A stretch of 53,260 bases of DNA from Dehalococcoidia bacterium. Lineage in GTDB: Bacteria; Chloroflexota; Dehalococcoidia; Lucifugimonadales; Lucifugimonadaceae. The first letter of the stretch is position 1, and each line of letters starts with the position of its first letter. A model generated the notes under the pieces. It was not told where the DNA came from. It searched no databases and was given only the letters and a program-made list of their open reading frames with translations. The stretch covers positions 1-53,260 of the forward strand of contig JANQQP010000004.1 of assembly GCA_028285005.1 (NCBI GenBank), given 5' to 3'. This document shows, one piece after another, positions 24,718 to 34,229 of the stretch. The translations under genes were made by a program, and so were the position numbers.

Positions 24718-26625
24718 CTAGCCAGTGGGAATCACGGGCAGCGTGATGTGAGAAGGCCGATTGCTATCCACGAATACCGTGTTCTGCGCCTTCTCGAAAC
24801 GGGTGTGACGGCCCAGAGGTTCACCCGTGTTCGGGTTCGCGTCGAAGCGCGGGAAGTTCGAAGACGAGATGTCGACCCGAATCCTGTGGCCGGCCGCGAA
24901 CAGGTTAGAGATCGGCGGCAACTCGATCTCGACCTCGTATACCTCGCTCGGAGTCATTAGCCGTTCCGCGTCAAAACCTTCCCTGAAGCGCGCCCTGATG
25001 ATGGAATCGGCGAGCGGCAGATGGAAACCCTCCGGCCAGTCATTGGATGGCGGATAGATGTCGAGCAGCTTGGCTGTGAAGTCTGTGTCGGTGGCCGATG
25101 ACGAGATCCAGAGTCGGACAAGCGGCGCGCCGGTCACTTCTACTGACTGATCCAGCGGTTCGGTCTCGAACGTGATCACATCCGGCCTGTCTTTGAGCAA
25201 CGGATACGGCTCATGGCAGCAGAGAAGCTCTGACCGCTCTTTCTGGTGCATTGGGCCATCGGGAATCACCGACCGCATGCGAGCTCGAGGCGGGATGTAC
25301 GCGGCATCGAGGCCTTCGTTGAGCGGCACCCATTCGTACATGCCTGTGACGTTCGCGCCGATGCTTGGAGTGGGCCTTTGAGGGTCGTAGGTCCAGGTGA
25401 TTGGCTGATCATTGTCGGCACCGGGCTGATCCTCCAGTTTGCCGCCGGACCGCAGATACATCTTCGTGTGAACTGCACGGGCTAATGGCCACTCCTGCTC
25501 AGCACGCCACCCACCGCCATGCTCGATGTGCCCGGCAGCGTTCTTGCTGCCCGAGCCGCCTCCCATCACGAATATCCGTGCCGGAGGGGTGTCCTCGGCA
25601 CCCGTCTCTTCATCCTTGAGCCAGCGGTCGAACCACTTCAGGCGCTCAGTGTTGAACACCTCGTCTCCCCACTTCGCTGCCTCCCCGAACTCGACCTCAC
25701 CCACAGAAGTCGAGCCCTTGCCGCGCATGAGCACGTGGTTCCAGGGACCGAGAACGAGCCGCTGAGGCGTGGAGTTCTGCTTCGTCATCGCGGCGAACTG
25801 TTCCGTGACATCGGCCGGGAACGGGTCGTACCAGCCGCTTGAGTAGACGGCGGGAATGTCTGCCATTCGTGAGTAGTGCGGCGACTGGTCGAGCGATTCC
25901 TGTGACCAGAAGTCGTTGTAGACACCGTCACAGTAGTAGTGGAACAGGATCTTTTCGAGGTTCGGCACCGCAGCGATCGGCGTTTCGCCGGGCCTCAGCG
26001 GCTCCTCTAGGAAGCGAAGCAACTCACCGCGCAGGTTTTCAGCGCCGCGCTCGATCTTTTCACGGGCCTCTGGGTTGTCTCGCAGTTCATGCGAATCGTA
26101 GCCGTGTAGATAGAGCGCTCCGTACATGTGCAGACCCATCGCTCCGCCCTGCCTCGCCTCCCACTTGAAAGCGTTGGTTGGCGCGACATCTACCCAGAGC
26201 GCAGCGAGGTGCGGCGGGCGTTCGAGGGACGCCATGTTCTGGACGATGCCGCCGTGCGATGCGCCCACCATGCCGACTTTGCCACTGCACCAGGTCTGCT
26301 CAGCCGCCCACTCGATGGTGTCGTAGCCATCTTTGCCTTCGAGAACGTTCGCCGTGTGGAAGTACTGCCCGGTGCCTTCGGACTGGCCTCGACCTCGCAA
26401 GTCTTGAAGCAGCACGACGTATCCTCGTGGCACGAAGAAGTTGGCTATCGGGTCGACCCAGATAACCGGGTTCGATTTGTCATATGAGGTGCGGCCGAGG
26501 ATGACCGGGAACTCGCCGTCGAGGACGTTCCCGTGTTCGTCTGCGGGCCGATAGATGTCAGTCGCCAGGCGCACACCGTCCCGCATAGGGACCATTACGT
26601 TGTAAGTGGCGTTGACGGCGTGCAT
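24718..26625 (-). CDS. CocE/NonD family hydrolase (X-Pro dipeptidyl-peptidase S15-like), copy 1
   Basis: 635 residues from ATG 26625. The alpha/beta hydrolase core starts VMVPMRDGVRLATDIYRP. The nucleophile is Ser123 in GASHGG. Downstream GWYDPF holds the likely Asp and GPWNHV the likely His. A C-terminal jelly-roll domain ends with SSSNFPRFDANPNTGEP, typical of the S15/CocE family. Members cleave esters, amides or X-Pro peptides. There is no signal peptide, so it is probably cytosolic; the substrate is unknown. A paralogue lies at 28085-29803, and an AT-rich gene sits between them. Confidence 0.9.
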   Translation of the reverse strand: MHAVNATYNVMVPMRDGVRLATDIYRPADEHGNVLDGEFPVILGRTSYDKSNPVIWVDPIANFFVPRGYVVLLQDLRGRGQSEGTGQYFHTANVLEGKDGYDTIEWAAEQTWCSGKVGMVGASHGGIVQNMASLERPPHLAALWVDVAPTNAFKWEARQGGAMGLHMYGALYLHGYDSHELRDNPEAREKIERGAENLRGELLRFLEEPLRPGETPIAAVPNLEKILFHYYCDGVYNDFWSQESLDQSPHYSRMADIPAVYSSGWYDPFPADVTEQFAAMTKQNSTPQRLVLGPWNHVLMRGKGSTSVGEVEFGEAAKWGDEVFNTERLKWFDRWLKDEETGAEDTPPARIFVMGGGSGSKNAAGHIEHGGGWRAEQEWPLARAVHTKMYLRSGGKLEDQPGADNDQPITWTYDPQRPTPSIGANVTGMYEWVPLNEGLDAAYIPPRARMRSVIPDGPMHQKERSELLCCHEPYPLLKDRPDVITFETEPLDQSVEVTGAPLVRLWISSSATDTDFTAKLLDIYPPSNDWPEGFHLPLADSIIRARFREGFDAERLMTPSEVYEVEIELPPISNLFAAGHRIRVDISSSNFPRFDANPNTGEPLGRHTRFEKAQNTVFVDSNRPSHITLPVIPTG

Positions 26626-26685
26626 AGAATGGCTGGGAAATAGGGTTGTCGATTGGCTGTTGAATTTACTATTAGACTCCGACGG

Positions 26686-27654
26686 CTACAATTGTGCATA
26701 AATTGTCTCTAGTCTGATCCGAAGATCTTTTTCCAGTTTTCGGCGACCAGGCCCAGTATTGGCATATAGAAGATATCGATCCGATCGAATATCGAACGGC
26801 ACATCATTTGGGTTCTGCACTATTGGCACTACAAGCTTACCAGCAAAATGTGCGATACCTAGTTCATAAAAAACATTAGCATTCTGTCCTGAGAGATCTG
26901 CAATCACTACGGACGCGTTGAGTATTATTTCAGCAATATCATCCATGACCTTTTCGTTTCGCCAAATATCGTCAGCTCGGAGTACGGTGAATCCTACAGA
27001 TTCTGCCGTTGGCCTGACGACTTGGGCGAAGACCTCGTCGAGATCTGGTGCGAATGGCATTATCACACTGCATAGAGGAGGTTCTTGCTTGTCAACAGTC
27101 GGCAAACTGAATGCCTTGGGTCTTGCAGGAAAGAAATCTCCAATTGCCTGGATGTTTGAGCCAAAGTCGGTGTGTGTGCTGGCGACATCGTCCCCACTGA
27201 TGGTCACCAACTCTGATGTTTCGGTAGAGGTACCTGGTACTACCTGCACTCCGAATCGGGCCAGGGCACTGTTTAGTTCTCGAATAGCGGCATCATAATC
27301 ACTAACGCTGTCTTCGAAGAAATCGTAATGTGCAAGATACTTGATCACTGAAGTCAGTTCTGGTGTTAGTGCAAGTTGTGGCGGTAGATCGTTTGTGCTT
27401 GCGACGGCAATTAGAGTTTGATATGTGACGCTTGACCTGCTGCCACCTTCGGCGACGTCGATCCACAAATCAGAAAAGAAATCTTCTAGCTGCGCCAATG
27501 TACGATACGGGAAATTACCAGAGTCTGTCTGGCCGCGTATCATTTCATCTAAACGCCTCAGGAGGATTCGATTAATAACTATGAGTTCCAACTGTCGCCT
27601 GACTAATGTAGATATATTTGTTCTGGCACCGTCCAAACTAAGCCAGTGCCACAT
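26686..27654 (-). CDS. Protein with C-terminal nucleoside deoxyribosyltransferase/TIR-like domain
   Basis: 322 residues. Residues 1-175 are helical with no family I recognise. Residues 195-322 look like the nucleoside 2-deoxyribosyltransferase/TIR-like fold: CSVIMPF (195-201), an alpha segment, then IADLSGQNANVFYELGIAHF (251-270), with Asp253 and the candidate catalytic Glu264. Such domains cut N-glycosidic bonds, and in several defence systems the related TIR domains consume NAD+. No defence partner is beside it. The region is AT-richer than its neighbours: bases 26701-26760 count 27 G/C of 60. That suggests acquisition by transfer. Start ATG 27654. Confidence 0.72.
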   Translation of the reverse strand: MWHWLSLDGARTNISTLVRRQLELIVINRILLRRLDEMIRGQTDSGNFPYRTLAQLEDFFSDLWIDVAEGGSRSSVTYQTLIAVASTNDLPPQLALTPELTSVIKYLAHYDFFEDSVSDYDAAIRELNSALARFGVQVVPGTSTETSELVTISGDDVASTHTDFGSNIQAIGDFFPARPKAFSLPTVDKQEPPLCSVIMPFAPDLDEVFAQVVRPTAESVGFTVLRADDIWRNEKVMDDIAEIILNASVVIADLSGQNANVFYELGIAHFAGKLVVPIVQNPNDVPFDIRSDRYLLYANTGPGRRKLEKDLRIRLETIYAQL

Positions 27655-27789
27655 GCTACTCGACTCTTGAGTTTTAAACAGTACTCAACCCGGCCTCCCT
27701 GCCAATCAGGCTGGTATAGCTAGGCGCGTAAGTAGCTTGGTTGGCGGATATTAGGCCCGCAAGCCTAAAGCCTTTGGTGCCGCACGATC

Positions 27790-28008
27790 TTAGCCGAACA
27801 CGATGTTGAAGACGATGAAGCCGATGAGTGCGATGATCCCCACGAGCACCAGCAGCATGAACCCCGTCTTCAAGCGGTCGGGCCAATTCGCGCGGTCGTA
27901 GTAGTGTTCTAGTTCGTGCGGCTTACTCGGATCGTTGTAGTCGCGAGGTCGTTCGTGCGGAGCGCGTGCCCTGCTAGCTCCGACCCAACCTGCGGGGTTC
28001 CAGGGCAT
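27790..28008 (-). CDS. Small single-pass membrane protein
   Basis: 72 residues: a hydrophilic N-terminal half rich in Arg/Pro/Asp, then one C-terminal transmembrane helix (about residues 49-71). ATG 28008 has a perfect GGGAGGT ribosome binding site, which argues strongly that it is translated. I recognise no family. It lies between hydrolase copy 2 and the TIR-like gene, all on the minus strand. Confidence 0.65.
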   Translation of the reverse strand: MPWNPAGWVGASRARAPHERPRDYNDPSKPHELEHYYDRANWPDRLKTGFMLLVLVGIIALIGFIVFNIVFG

Positions 28009-28042
28009 CGATGACCTCCCGTCGTTAGTGACCGGTCAACCG

Positions 28043-28064
28043 GCGCGCCCATTTGACGGCGCGC
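28043..28064. other. GC-rich stem-loop between hydrolase 2 and the small membrane gene
   Basis: GCGCGCC (28043-28049) pairs with GGCGCGC (28058-28064) around an 8-nt loop. There is no T-run on either side, so I do not call a terminator, although it lies at the 3' end of the hydrolase gene. Confidence 0.25.
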
Positions 28065-28084
28065 TTCGGAGTCATTCTAGGCCT

Positions 28085-29803
28085 TTAGCTGCCCGGAATT
28101 ACCGGTAGCAGGACATGAGACGGATGCTCAGCGTCGTGAAACACGGTCTGGTGAGCGACTCTGATCTCGGTGTCAGTTGCTATCGGGTTACCGGTGTTCA
28201 GATTGCGGTTGTAGCGAGGAAAATTGCTCGACGAGACTTCGATTCGAATGCGGTGACCGGCCAGAAACGTGTTCGACGTGTCCCACATGTCGATTGCGAA
28301 CTCGTACGGCTTGTTCGGTTCAAGAAACTCCGGGTTGTCCGTGCCGTTGCGGAAGCGGGCGCGGCAGATGCCTTCGGTGAGGATGATCGCCTGTCCGTCG
28401 GGGAACACGTCGATTAACGCTGCTGTAAAGTCTGTGTCGATTGCCGAGGATGCGGCGAAGATAGTGGCCGAGACCGGGCCTGTGATTTCGATGCCTTCCT
28501 TGAGTGGCTCCGATGTGTAGACCAACACGTCTGCTCGCTGCTCGATCTTCCGACGATCACGCGGCCCTGTCAGGTCCATCGTCTGGTACTGCGCGCCCCA
28601 TGACGGAACCGGATCGTCGGGGTCGTAACGGAACCTGTCCGGTGGCTCTGAACTCTCCGGCGAGTTGAAGTCTAAGCTTCCACCGCCAACCGCATCTTCC
28701 TGGGCATCGTGCGGACCGTCGCCGTGCAGGAAGAGCTTCGTCCATTCGGTTCTGGCCAGCGGATACTCGTTTTCGTGGCGCCACTCGTTGCTGCCCATCA
28801 CGAAGATCTTGACAGGCGGTTCATCATCGATTCCGGTGTCGATGCCCTTGAGTAGTGCGTCGTACCAGCGAAGATGGATGTCAGCGATGTCACCAACAGC
28901 TTCCTGCCCGAACTCAACGTCTTCGAACTTACCGTTTGCACCGAGCGGTTCACGGCCCCACACGCCAACCTGGTGGCTCCACGGTCCAATCAGCAGCTTC
29001 GTCCGATTCCGTGTCTCCTTCAATGCTGCGTTGGCCTTCCAGCCGTTGAAGACAGTGATGGTTTCGTGGAGCAGCGAGTCGTACCAGCCGGTGACGAACA
29101 ACGACGGGGTGTCCACTTCGTCGTAGCGGTCTCGCAGTGAGTAGCTTGACCAGAACTCGTCGTACTTTTCGCGCTCGACGACGTTGCGGTAGTAGGAGCA
29201 ATCGCCGATCTGATCCAGCGTTTCGACGATTGGCAGATGGCGATAGATAGCGTTCCAGTCGAGCCGGTCCAGCGCTTCCGTTTGCATGACACGGCCCATC
29301 ATGTTTGCGAAGAACAGGCTTGTGGCGTGTGCGATAGCGCCGTCGACGCGGTGGTGGCCGTAGTTGTCTTGCTGGGAGGCGATTGGGACCAGCGCCTTCA
29401 GGTACTTCGAGCGGAGTAGAGCAGGCGCCGTCTGCGTGAATCCCGGGTAAGACAGGCCGAAAGTGCCGATATTCCCGTCGCACCACGGCTGCTGGCCGAT
29501 CCACTCGTGGGTATCGAAGCCGTCCGGAATCTCGCAGTTGTAAGGATCCCAATCGCCGTCCGAATCGTGCCTGCCGCGGCAGTTCTGCAGCACGACGGCG
29601 TAACCGGCCTTGAGAAAACTGTCGGTCCAGCTCAGGTAGCGAGCGTCCTTGGAGTTGTAGATAGTCCTGAGCAGCAGGACGGGCCATGGACCGTCGCCAT
29701 CCGGCGGCAGATAGATGTCAGCGGAGAGGTTGATGCCGTCACGCATCGGAACCTTGTGGTCGAGCATGAGGCGGAAGTTTGGTGAGAAGGGTTGGTTAGG
29801 CAT
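28085..29803 (-). CDS. CocE/NonD family hydrolase (S15-like), copy 2
   Basis: 572 residues from ATG 29803. The longer frame to 29899 would overlap the divergent dehydrogenase gene and its first part is not family-like. Core signs are HKVPMRDGINLSADIYLPP, the nucleophile Ser118 in GLSYPG, GWYDSL and GPWSHQ for the remaining triad residues, and a C-terminal SSSNFPRYNRNLNTGNP block. No ribosome binding site is clear. It is a paralogue of the hydrolase at 24718, differing in the nucleophile elbow (GLSYPG against GASHGG), so substrates probably differ. Confidence 0.9.
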   Translation of the reverse strand: MPNQPFSPNFRLMLDHKVPMRDGINLSADIYLPPDGDGPWPVLLLRTIYNSKDARYLSWTDSFLKAGYAVVLQNCRGRHDSDGDWDPYNCEIPDGFDTHEWIGQQPWCDGNIGTFGLSYPGFTQTAPALLRSKYLKALVPIASQQDNYGHHRVDGAIAHATSLFFANMMGRVMQTEALDRLDWNAIYRHLPIVETLDQIGDCSYYRNVVEREKYDEFWSSYSLRDRYDEVDTPSLFVTGWYDSLLHETITVFNGWKANAALKETRNRTKLLIGPWSHQVGVWGREPLGANGKFEDVEFGQEAVGDIADIHLRWYDALLKGIDTGIDDEPPVKIFVMGSNEWRHENEYPLARTEWTKLFLHGDGPHDAQEDAVGGGSLDFNSPESSEPPDRFRYDPDDPVPSWGAQYQTMDLTGPRDRRKIEQRADVLVYTSEPLKEGIEITGPVSATIFAASSAIDTDFTAALIDVFPDGQAIILTEGICRARFRNGTDNPEFLEPNKPYEFAIDMWDTSNTFLAGHRIRIEVSSSNFPRYNRNLNTGNPIATDTEIRVAHQTVFHDAEHPSHVLLPVIPGS

Positions 29804-29931
29804 GGGAGTTTTCGTCGGCTGTGAGGATCGGCTTGCGTCGTGCCTGCGGTGCGGGCATATTGCTGGTGAACGCGAATCTACACGCAGGAACCGACACAAG
29901 CGACCACTTGAGACCTAGAACGGGACTACAG

Positions 29932-31002
29932 ATGCCAGCAAGAAAAGTCGTCATCACTATGAACAACCGGCCGCCGAGCCAGATCACTATGGACGTGATC
30001 AAAGACGCGGGGTTCGAAGTCGAATATGTCTCTTCTGACACCGAGGAGCAGGTGATTACTGCTGCCAGCGATGCCGATGTTCTGCTTGTTGGAACGGTGC
30101 CGCACACGACGCGGAAGGTGCTGGAGGCGCTGCCGAACCTGAAGATGGTTGGCCGCAGCGGCGTCGGGGTTGATTCGGTCGACCTGGAGGCTGCGACTGA
30201 ACTGGGCATAGCCGTCACTAATACTCCGGGTATCAACACGAGCGAAGTTGCGGACCATGCGATGGCGATGCTGCTTTCAATCACTCGCCAGATACCCGAG
30301 CTCCGAGATGCCACGAAAGCCGGTGCCTGGAGTGACCGGCCGCAGGAGGTCAACGCGCTTCGAGGCAAGTTGAGACGCATCGCCGGCAACACTGTTGGTA
30401 TCTACGGCTTCGGAAACATCGGCCGGGCTTTCGCTTCACGTGCGAGAGGGTTTGGTCCGGCGCGGATAATTGCTCACGATCCGTACGTGCCTCAGACCAC
30501 TGCCGACCTGTACGGCGTACAGCTGGTCGACTTCGACACGCTGCTGAGCGAATCGGACTACATCACCGTCCATTCACCTGCAACGGCCGAGACGAACCAC
30601 GCGTTCAACATCGAGAGCTTCAGGAAGATGAAGCCAACTGCAGTGTTCATCAACTGCGCCCGCGGGCCGATCGTAGACGAGGCCGGGTTGCAGGAGGCGC
30701 TTGAGACGAACGTGATCTACGCGGCTGGAATTGATGTGACTCAGACTGAGCCGTTGGATGCCGAGAGTCCCCTGCTAAAGCTGACGAACCTGACGATCAC
30801 CCCGCATTTTGCTGGCGGCTCTGATGTCACTTCTGCCGAGGGCTCGAAGCGATGGGGCGAGAACGCGGTGAATGTGCTGACAGGTCAGCCTCTGCATGGA
30901 CTTGGAAACCCGGACGTGGTGAAAGTGATCGCAGTGAAGCGTTCGCAGGGTGATACCCGGTGGGAAGGGATTCCTGATCCCGTGACGAGCCGAGGGTTCT
31001 AA
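29932..31002 (+). CDS. D-isomer 2-hydroxyacid dehydrogenase (phosphoglycerate dehydrogenase-like)
   Basis: 356 residues from ATG 29932. The frame runs back to 29821, but the earlier codons look non-coding and family similarity starts at VVITMNN. The Rossmann motif is GFGNIGRAFA. The catalytic set is Arg in NCARGP, Glu in QTEP and His in TPHFAGG. It would reduce or oxidise 2-hydroxyacids such as 3-phosphoglycerate or hydroxypyruvate with NAD(P). The ACT domain of many SerA enzymes is missing, so glyoxylate/hydroxypyruvate reductase is an equal option. It converges on comEC with a 10-bp gap. Confidence 0.88.
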   Translation: MPARKVVITMNNRPPSQITMDVIKDAGFEVEYVSSDTEEQVITAASDADVLLVGTVPHTTRKVLEALPNLKMVGRSGVGVDSVDLEAATELGIAVTNTPGINTSEVADHAMAMLLSITRQIPELRDATKAGAWSDRPQEVNALRGKLRRIAGNTVGIYGFGNIGRAFASRARGFGPARIIAHDPYVPQTTADLYGVQLVDFDTLLSESDYITVHSPATAETNHAFNIESFRKMKPTAVFINCARGPIVDEAGLQEALETNVIYAAGIDVTQTEPLDAESPLLKLTNLTITPHFAGGSDVTSAEGSKRWGENAVNVLTGQPLHGLGNPDVVKVIAVKRSQGDTRWEGIPDPVTSRGF

Positions 31003-31012
31003 GGGTGATCGG

Positions 31013-33433
31013 CTAGCGATCTGCCTCAACTCGTACCCGTTTGCCGTCCGTGGTGATCGTCACGTCTCCGTGTCGGGATGTCACGAAGACGCTCTCATTG
31101 CCGATCGAGTCGTTTAGCCGTGCCATCACCTCATCGGTCGGATGACCGAAGCGGTTGTCGGTGCCGACCTGCACGATTGCAATTTCCGGATCGACCGCAT
31201 CCAGGAACGGCTGCGTCGACGACGTATCGCTCCCGTGGTGCGGAACCTTCAGCACCGTCGAGCTGAGGTCATGACCTGAGTCCAGCAGCCTGCGCTCCAC
31301 CAGCGAAGTTATGTCCCCTGTGAGCAGCACAGATGCGTCCCCGTACCGGAGCATCATGACGAGGGAGGCGTCGTTGATCGTTGCATCAGGGAACGGCCGT
31401 CCGCCTGACAAGACTTCAAGCGTTACATCGTCGTCCAGAGCGATCAGCGAACCGGGACTGAGGGCGACCGACGATTCCGGCAGCTCATCGATGGCTCTTC
31501 GCCATGCTGCGTGAACGGTACTGGCGTGCTCGGTCGGTACTTCGGCGATCATTGCCACGTCGTATCGCTCGATCACTGCTTGCAGCCCACCAATGTGGTC
31601 GGCATCCGGGTGCGTGACGATCAACACATCAAGCGTCCGGTCCCAGAAAGGCAACGCGGCATCGAGTTTTCTGATGGCACCGAAGGGATCCCTGCCACCG
31701 TCTATCAGCGCGGAATTGCCGTTCGGTGTCTGGACCAGGATCATGTCACCGCGATCGGTTTCGAAGAACGTGATCTTCAGGTCGTTGCCACTGGCTGAGG
31801 TGATCGCGCCAGCCCACAACACCGCGGCCACGGTCACTGCGACCAGAATGGTCCAGATTGGCACTCCCGAGCGGACATATCGATTCTGTGAGAAGGGTTC
31901 GACTCGGAGTCCGCCTAACCGGGAGAACTGGTCTCGCACAATCCTCCAGTTGAACGCCGTGAATATGAGCGCGTATGCAGCCACGGCGGTTGCGGCGGTC
32001 CAGCCGGTGGTGTCAACAACGCCCGGTGGCACATCACGGAAGAAGCTGGCCACACCGACGATGAACTCGCCCAACAGCCACACAGGCCAGCCAATCACCT
32101 CTCCCAGTTGCACAGACAGTCCGCCAAGCAACGCAGAGAGTGCGCTGATCACGATCAGGAGCGGCACTGCTGGAAGCATCAGGATGGTGGCGATTCCGCC
32201 CCACACTGGAGCTCCGCCGAAGTTCACTGCCACCAGCGGCCAGGTCACCAACGTCGCTGCTATCGAGACAGCGAATCCGGCCGCAAGTGCAGAAACGAAT
32301 CGATTGCCATCCGGTTCGTTGAGCTTTAGCCGCGGGAACAGGTTGTTGGCGCCATCGATCAGTCGCGGTGTGAGGAGAGCGATGCCTGCGATTGCTGCGA
32401 AACTGAGCTGGAACGAAAGCGATCTGAGTATCTCCGGACTAACCAGGACCATGACAGCGGCAGCGAACCCGATTGCCGGTAACGACGCTGTCTGGCGGCC
32501 GATCGCTCTGGCGAGCAGGGCGACGCTGAACATGATCGCAGCGCGGGTCACTGACGGAGAGAGGCCGGCGAGCGCGGCGTAGGCGATGGTCACGAGGAAC
32601 GGCAGAAGCAGGTAATACTGGCCGCGTCTGCCGAAGATCGAGGCCGAAGCCACGAAAGCGAGGCCGCCGATGAGAGCGACGTGCAGACCCGATATGGCCA
32701 GGATGTGAGCTGTGCCGGACTCTCGGAAATCGAGATTCAGTTCTTCGTCCAGACCCGTTCGGTCGTTGACCAGCATCGTCCTGGCCAGCGCTGAGGCCGG
32801 TTCGCTCAGAGTCCGGCTCAAGTTTCCGGACAACCACTCACGAATTCCTGCGACGAGCCTGCGTGCCGGGTTGCCCTGATCTGAAGCTACCAGGCTGACG
32901 ACACCAGTAAAGACGGTGCCTGCAGAGCTTTCGGCGAAGTTTCCTGTAGCGGTGGAGAAGCGGCCGTCGAACCTGTAGACGTCTCCGTAGCGAAATCCAC
33001 TGGCACTTCTTGCCGAATCCATCAGGTCGGTCAGGCCGCTTGCAAACACAGTCAACGGGAAGTCAGCGGCTTCGCCGTTTACAGAGGTCGTTCGAAGACT
33101 GAGTCGGACCCCGGAACCGGCAGAACGGGCGTCATCATCGAGCCAGCCGGTGATTGCCACGGGTTCGCCGTCTGCGGGGACGTTTTTCCAGTCCTGCGAG
33201 CGCGCCGATTCAACATGTGCGCCCCTGGCGAATCCGAGCAGCAGGATCAGGGCAACCAGCGCCACCATGCCGCGGCTTCGACGGCTCATTCGCTGGAGTA
33301 AGAACAGTGCGGTGATCGCGGATCCGCCAACTATCAGCGCGATCTGTACCTGTATGGACTCGAGCGAAGTCGCCGTGCCGAACGCGGCAGCAACCCCGAC
33401 TACGAATAGCGCTGCAGCGGTCGATAGCTTCAT
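31013..33433 (-). CDS. comEC: DNA internalization protein ComEC/Rec2
   Basis: 806 residues: N-terminal membrane segments and a DUF4131-like region, then the multi-pass Competence domain (LNLDFRESGTAHILAISGLHVALIGG is the channel motif). A C-terminal metallo-beta-lactamase domain carries VTHPDADHIGG and VPHHGSDTSS, the metal ligands. ComEC forms the channel that brings single-stranded DNA through the inner membrane in natural transformation. ATG 33433 overlaps the comEA stop by 4 nt, so the two are coupled. Confidence 0.93.
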   Translation of the reverse strand: MKLSTAAALFVVGVAAAFGTATSLESIQVQIALIVGGSAITALFLLQRMSRRSRGMVALVALILLLGFARGAHVESARSQDWKNVPADGEPVAITGWLDDDARSAGSGVRLSLRTTSVNGEAADFPLTVFASGLTDLMDSARSASGFRYGDVYRFDGRFSTATGNFAESSAGTVFTGVVSLVASDQGNPARRLVAGIREWLSGNLSRTLSEPASALARTMLVNDRTGLDEELNLDFRESGTAHILAISGLHVALIGGLAFVASASIFGRRGQYYLLLPFLVTIAYAALAGLSPSVTRAAIMFSVALLARAIGRQTASLPAIGFAAAVMVLVSPEILRSLSFQLSFAAIAGIALLTPRLIDGANNLFPRLKLNEPDGNRFVSALAAGFAVSIAATLVTWPLVAVNFGGAPVWGGIATILMLPAVPLLIVISALSALLGGLSVQLGEVIGWPVWLLGEFIVGVASFFRDVPPGVVDTTGWTAATAVAAYALIFTAFNWRIVRDQFSRLGGLRVEPFSQNRYVRSGVPIWTILVAVTVAAVLWAGAITSASGNDLKITFFETDRGDMILVQTPNGNSALIDGGRDPFGAIRKLDAALPFWDRTLDVLIVTHPDADHIGGLQAVIERYDVAMIAEVPTEHASTVHAAWRRAIDELPESSVALSPGSLIALDDDVTLEVLSGGRPFPDATINDASLVMMLRYGDASVLLTGDITSLVERRLLDSGHDLSSTVLKVPHHGSDTSSTQPFLDAVDPEIAIVQVGTDNRFGHPTDEVMARLNDSIGNESVFVTSRHGDVTITTDGKRVRVEADR

Positions 33434-34053
33434 GGCTGAATGACGTGAGGACGGATGCCTTCGATAGTCGAAGGGCCGATGCCGTCAATCGCAGTTAGGT
33501 CATCCACAAACAAGATTGGGCCGTTGCGATCCCGAAAGCCGATGATCGATGCAGCGCGAGTGGCGCCTATGTTTGGGAGTTGCTCAAGCTGGTCGGCATT
33601 GGCCGTGTTCAGGTCGAGCAGTACGTTCGAAGCCGATGGTTCGCCCGGTTCTACCTCTTGATCAGTTCCCGCCGGCAGCGCTGCGCTGACCACCAGTTGC
33701 TGGCCATCACGTACCGGTGCCGCAAGGTTGATGTTCGATGGCTGCAAGAGGCCACCGGCAGCATCGACCGCGTCAGCGACACGGCTACCCGGCTGCAACG
33801 TATAGAGGCCTGGATTTTGGACTTCGCCCGTGACATGCACGGTCATCGGGCCGGGCGTGGGGACGATGAACTCTACAGAGCGAGAGTCAGGTCTGACCAG
33901 CGCCCACGTGACCGCACCTGCTCCTGCGACGATGATGGCGATCATCAGCAAGACGAATGAGATTGAAGGGCGCATGGGAGACGCCTCTGGAGAGGCTCGT
34001 CTTGTCTCAGTTGAGGGCGCTTCGGGCTCGACCTGCTGAGGGCTGCGTCTCAA
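33430..34053 (-). CDS. comEA: ComEA-like DNA-binding competence protein
   Basis: 207 residues: one transmembrane helix at about 30-50, a SLBB-type domain (VHVTGEVQNPGLYTLQPGSRV), then a C-terminal tandem helix-hairpin-helix (LNTANADQLEQLPNIGATRA... IDGIGPSTIEGIRPHV) that binds double-stranded DNA. ComEA hands captured DNA to ComEC. The frame begins at TTG 34053, giving a 26-residue N-terminal extension; ATG 33975, with AGAGG 8 nt upstream, would place the start just before the helix and may be the true one. Confidence 0.9.
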   Translation of the reverse strand: MRRSPQQVEPEAPSTETRRASPEASPMRPSISFVLLMIAIIVAGAGAVTWALVRPDSRSVEFIVPTPGPMTVHVTGEVQNPGLYTLQPGSRVADAVDAAGGLLQPSNINLAAPVRDGQQLVVSAALPAGTDQEVEPGEPSASNVLLDLNTANADQLEQLPNIGATRAASIIGFRDRNGPILFVDDLTAIDGIGPSTIEGIRPHVIQP

Positions 34054-34229
34054 TTCGGACCGCCTGCGTTATCAGCTAACTGGTGCCGGTTTGATGAGGG
34101 CGCAGTGTATGTGACATGAGCAACACGGTGTTGGCGAGCTCGAAGGGCTGTCGACGCTGGCCGCTGCCGACGGTAACCTTCGGCCTCGGCCTTCAATAGC
34201 CCTCAAATCACTTCAGCCGGGAATCATGC

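Noticed and set aside
29804..29899. N-terminal extension of CocE copy 2
   Set aside because: The extra residues are Arg/Ser/Pro-rich and unlike the family, and they overlap the leader of the divergent dehydrogenase gene.
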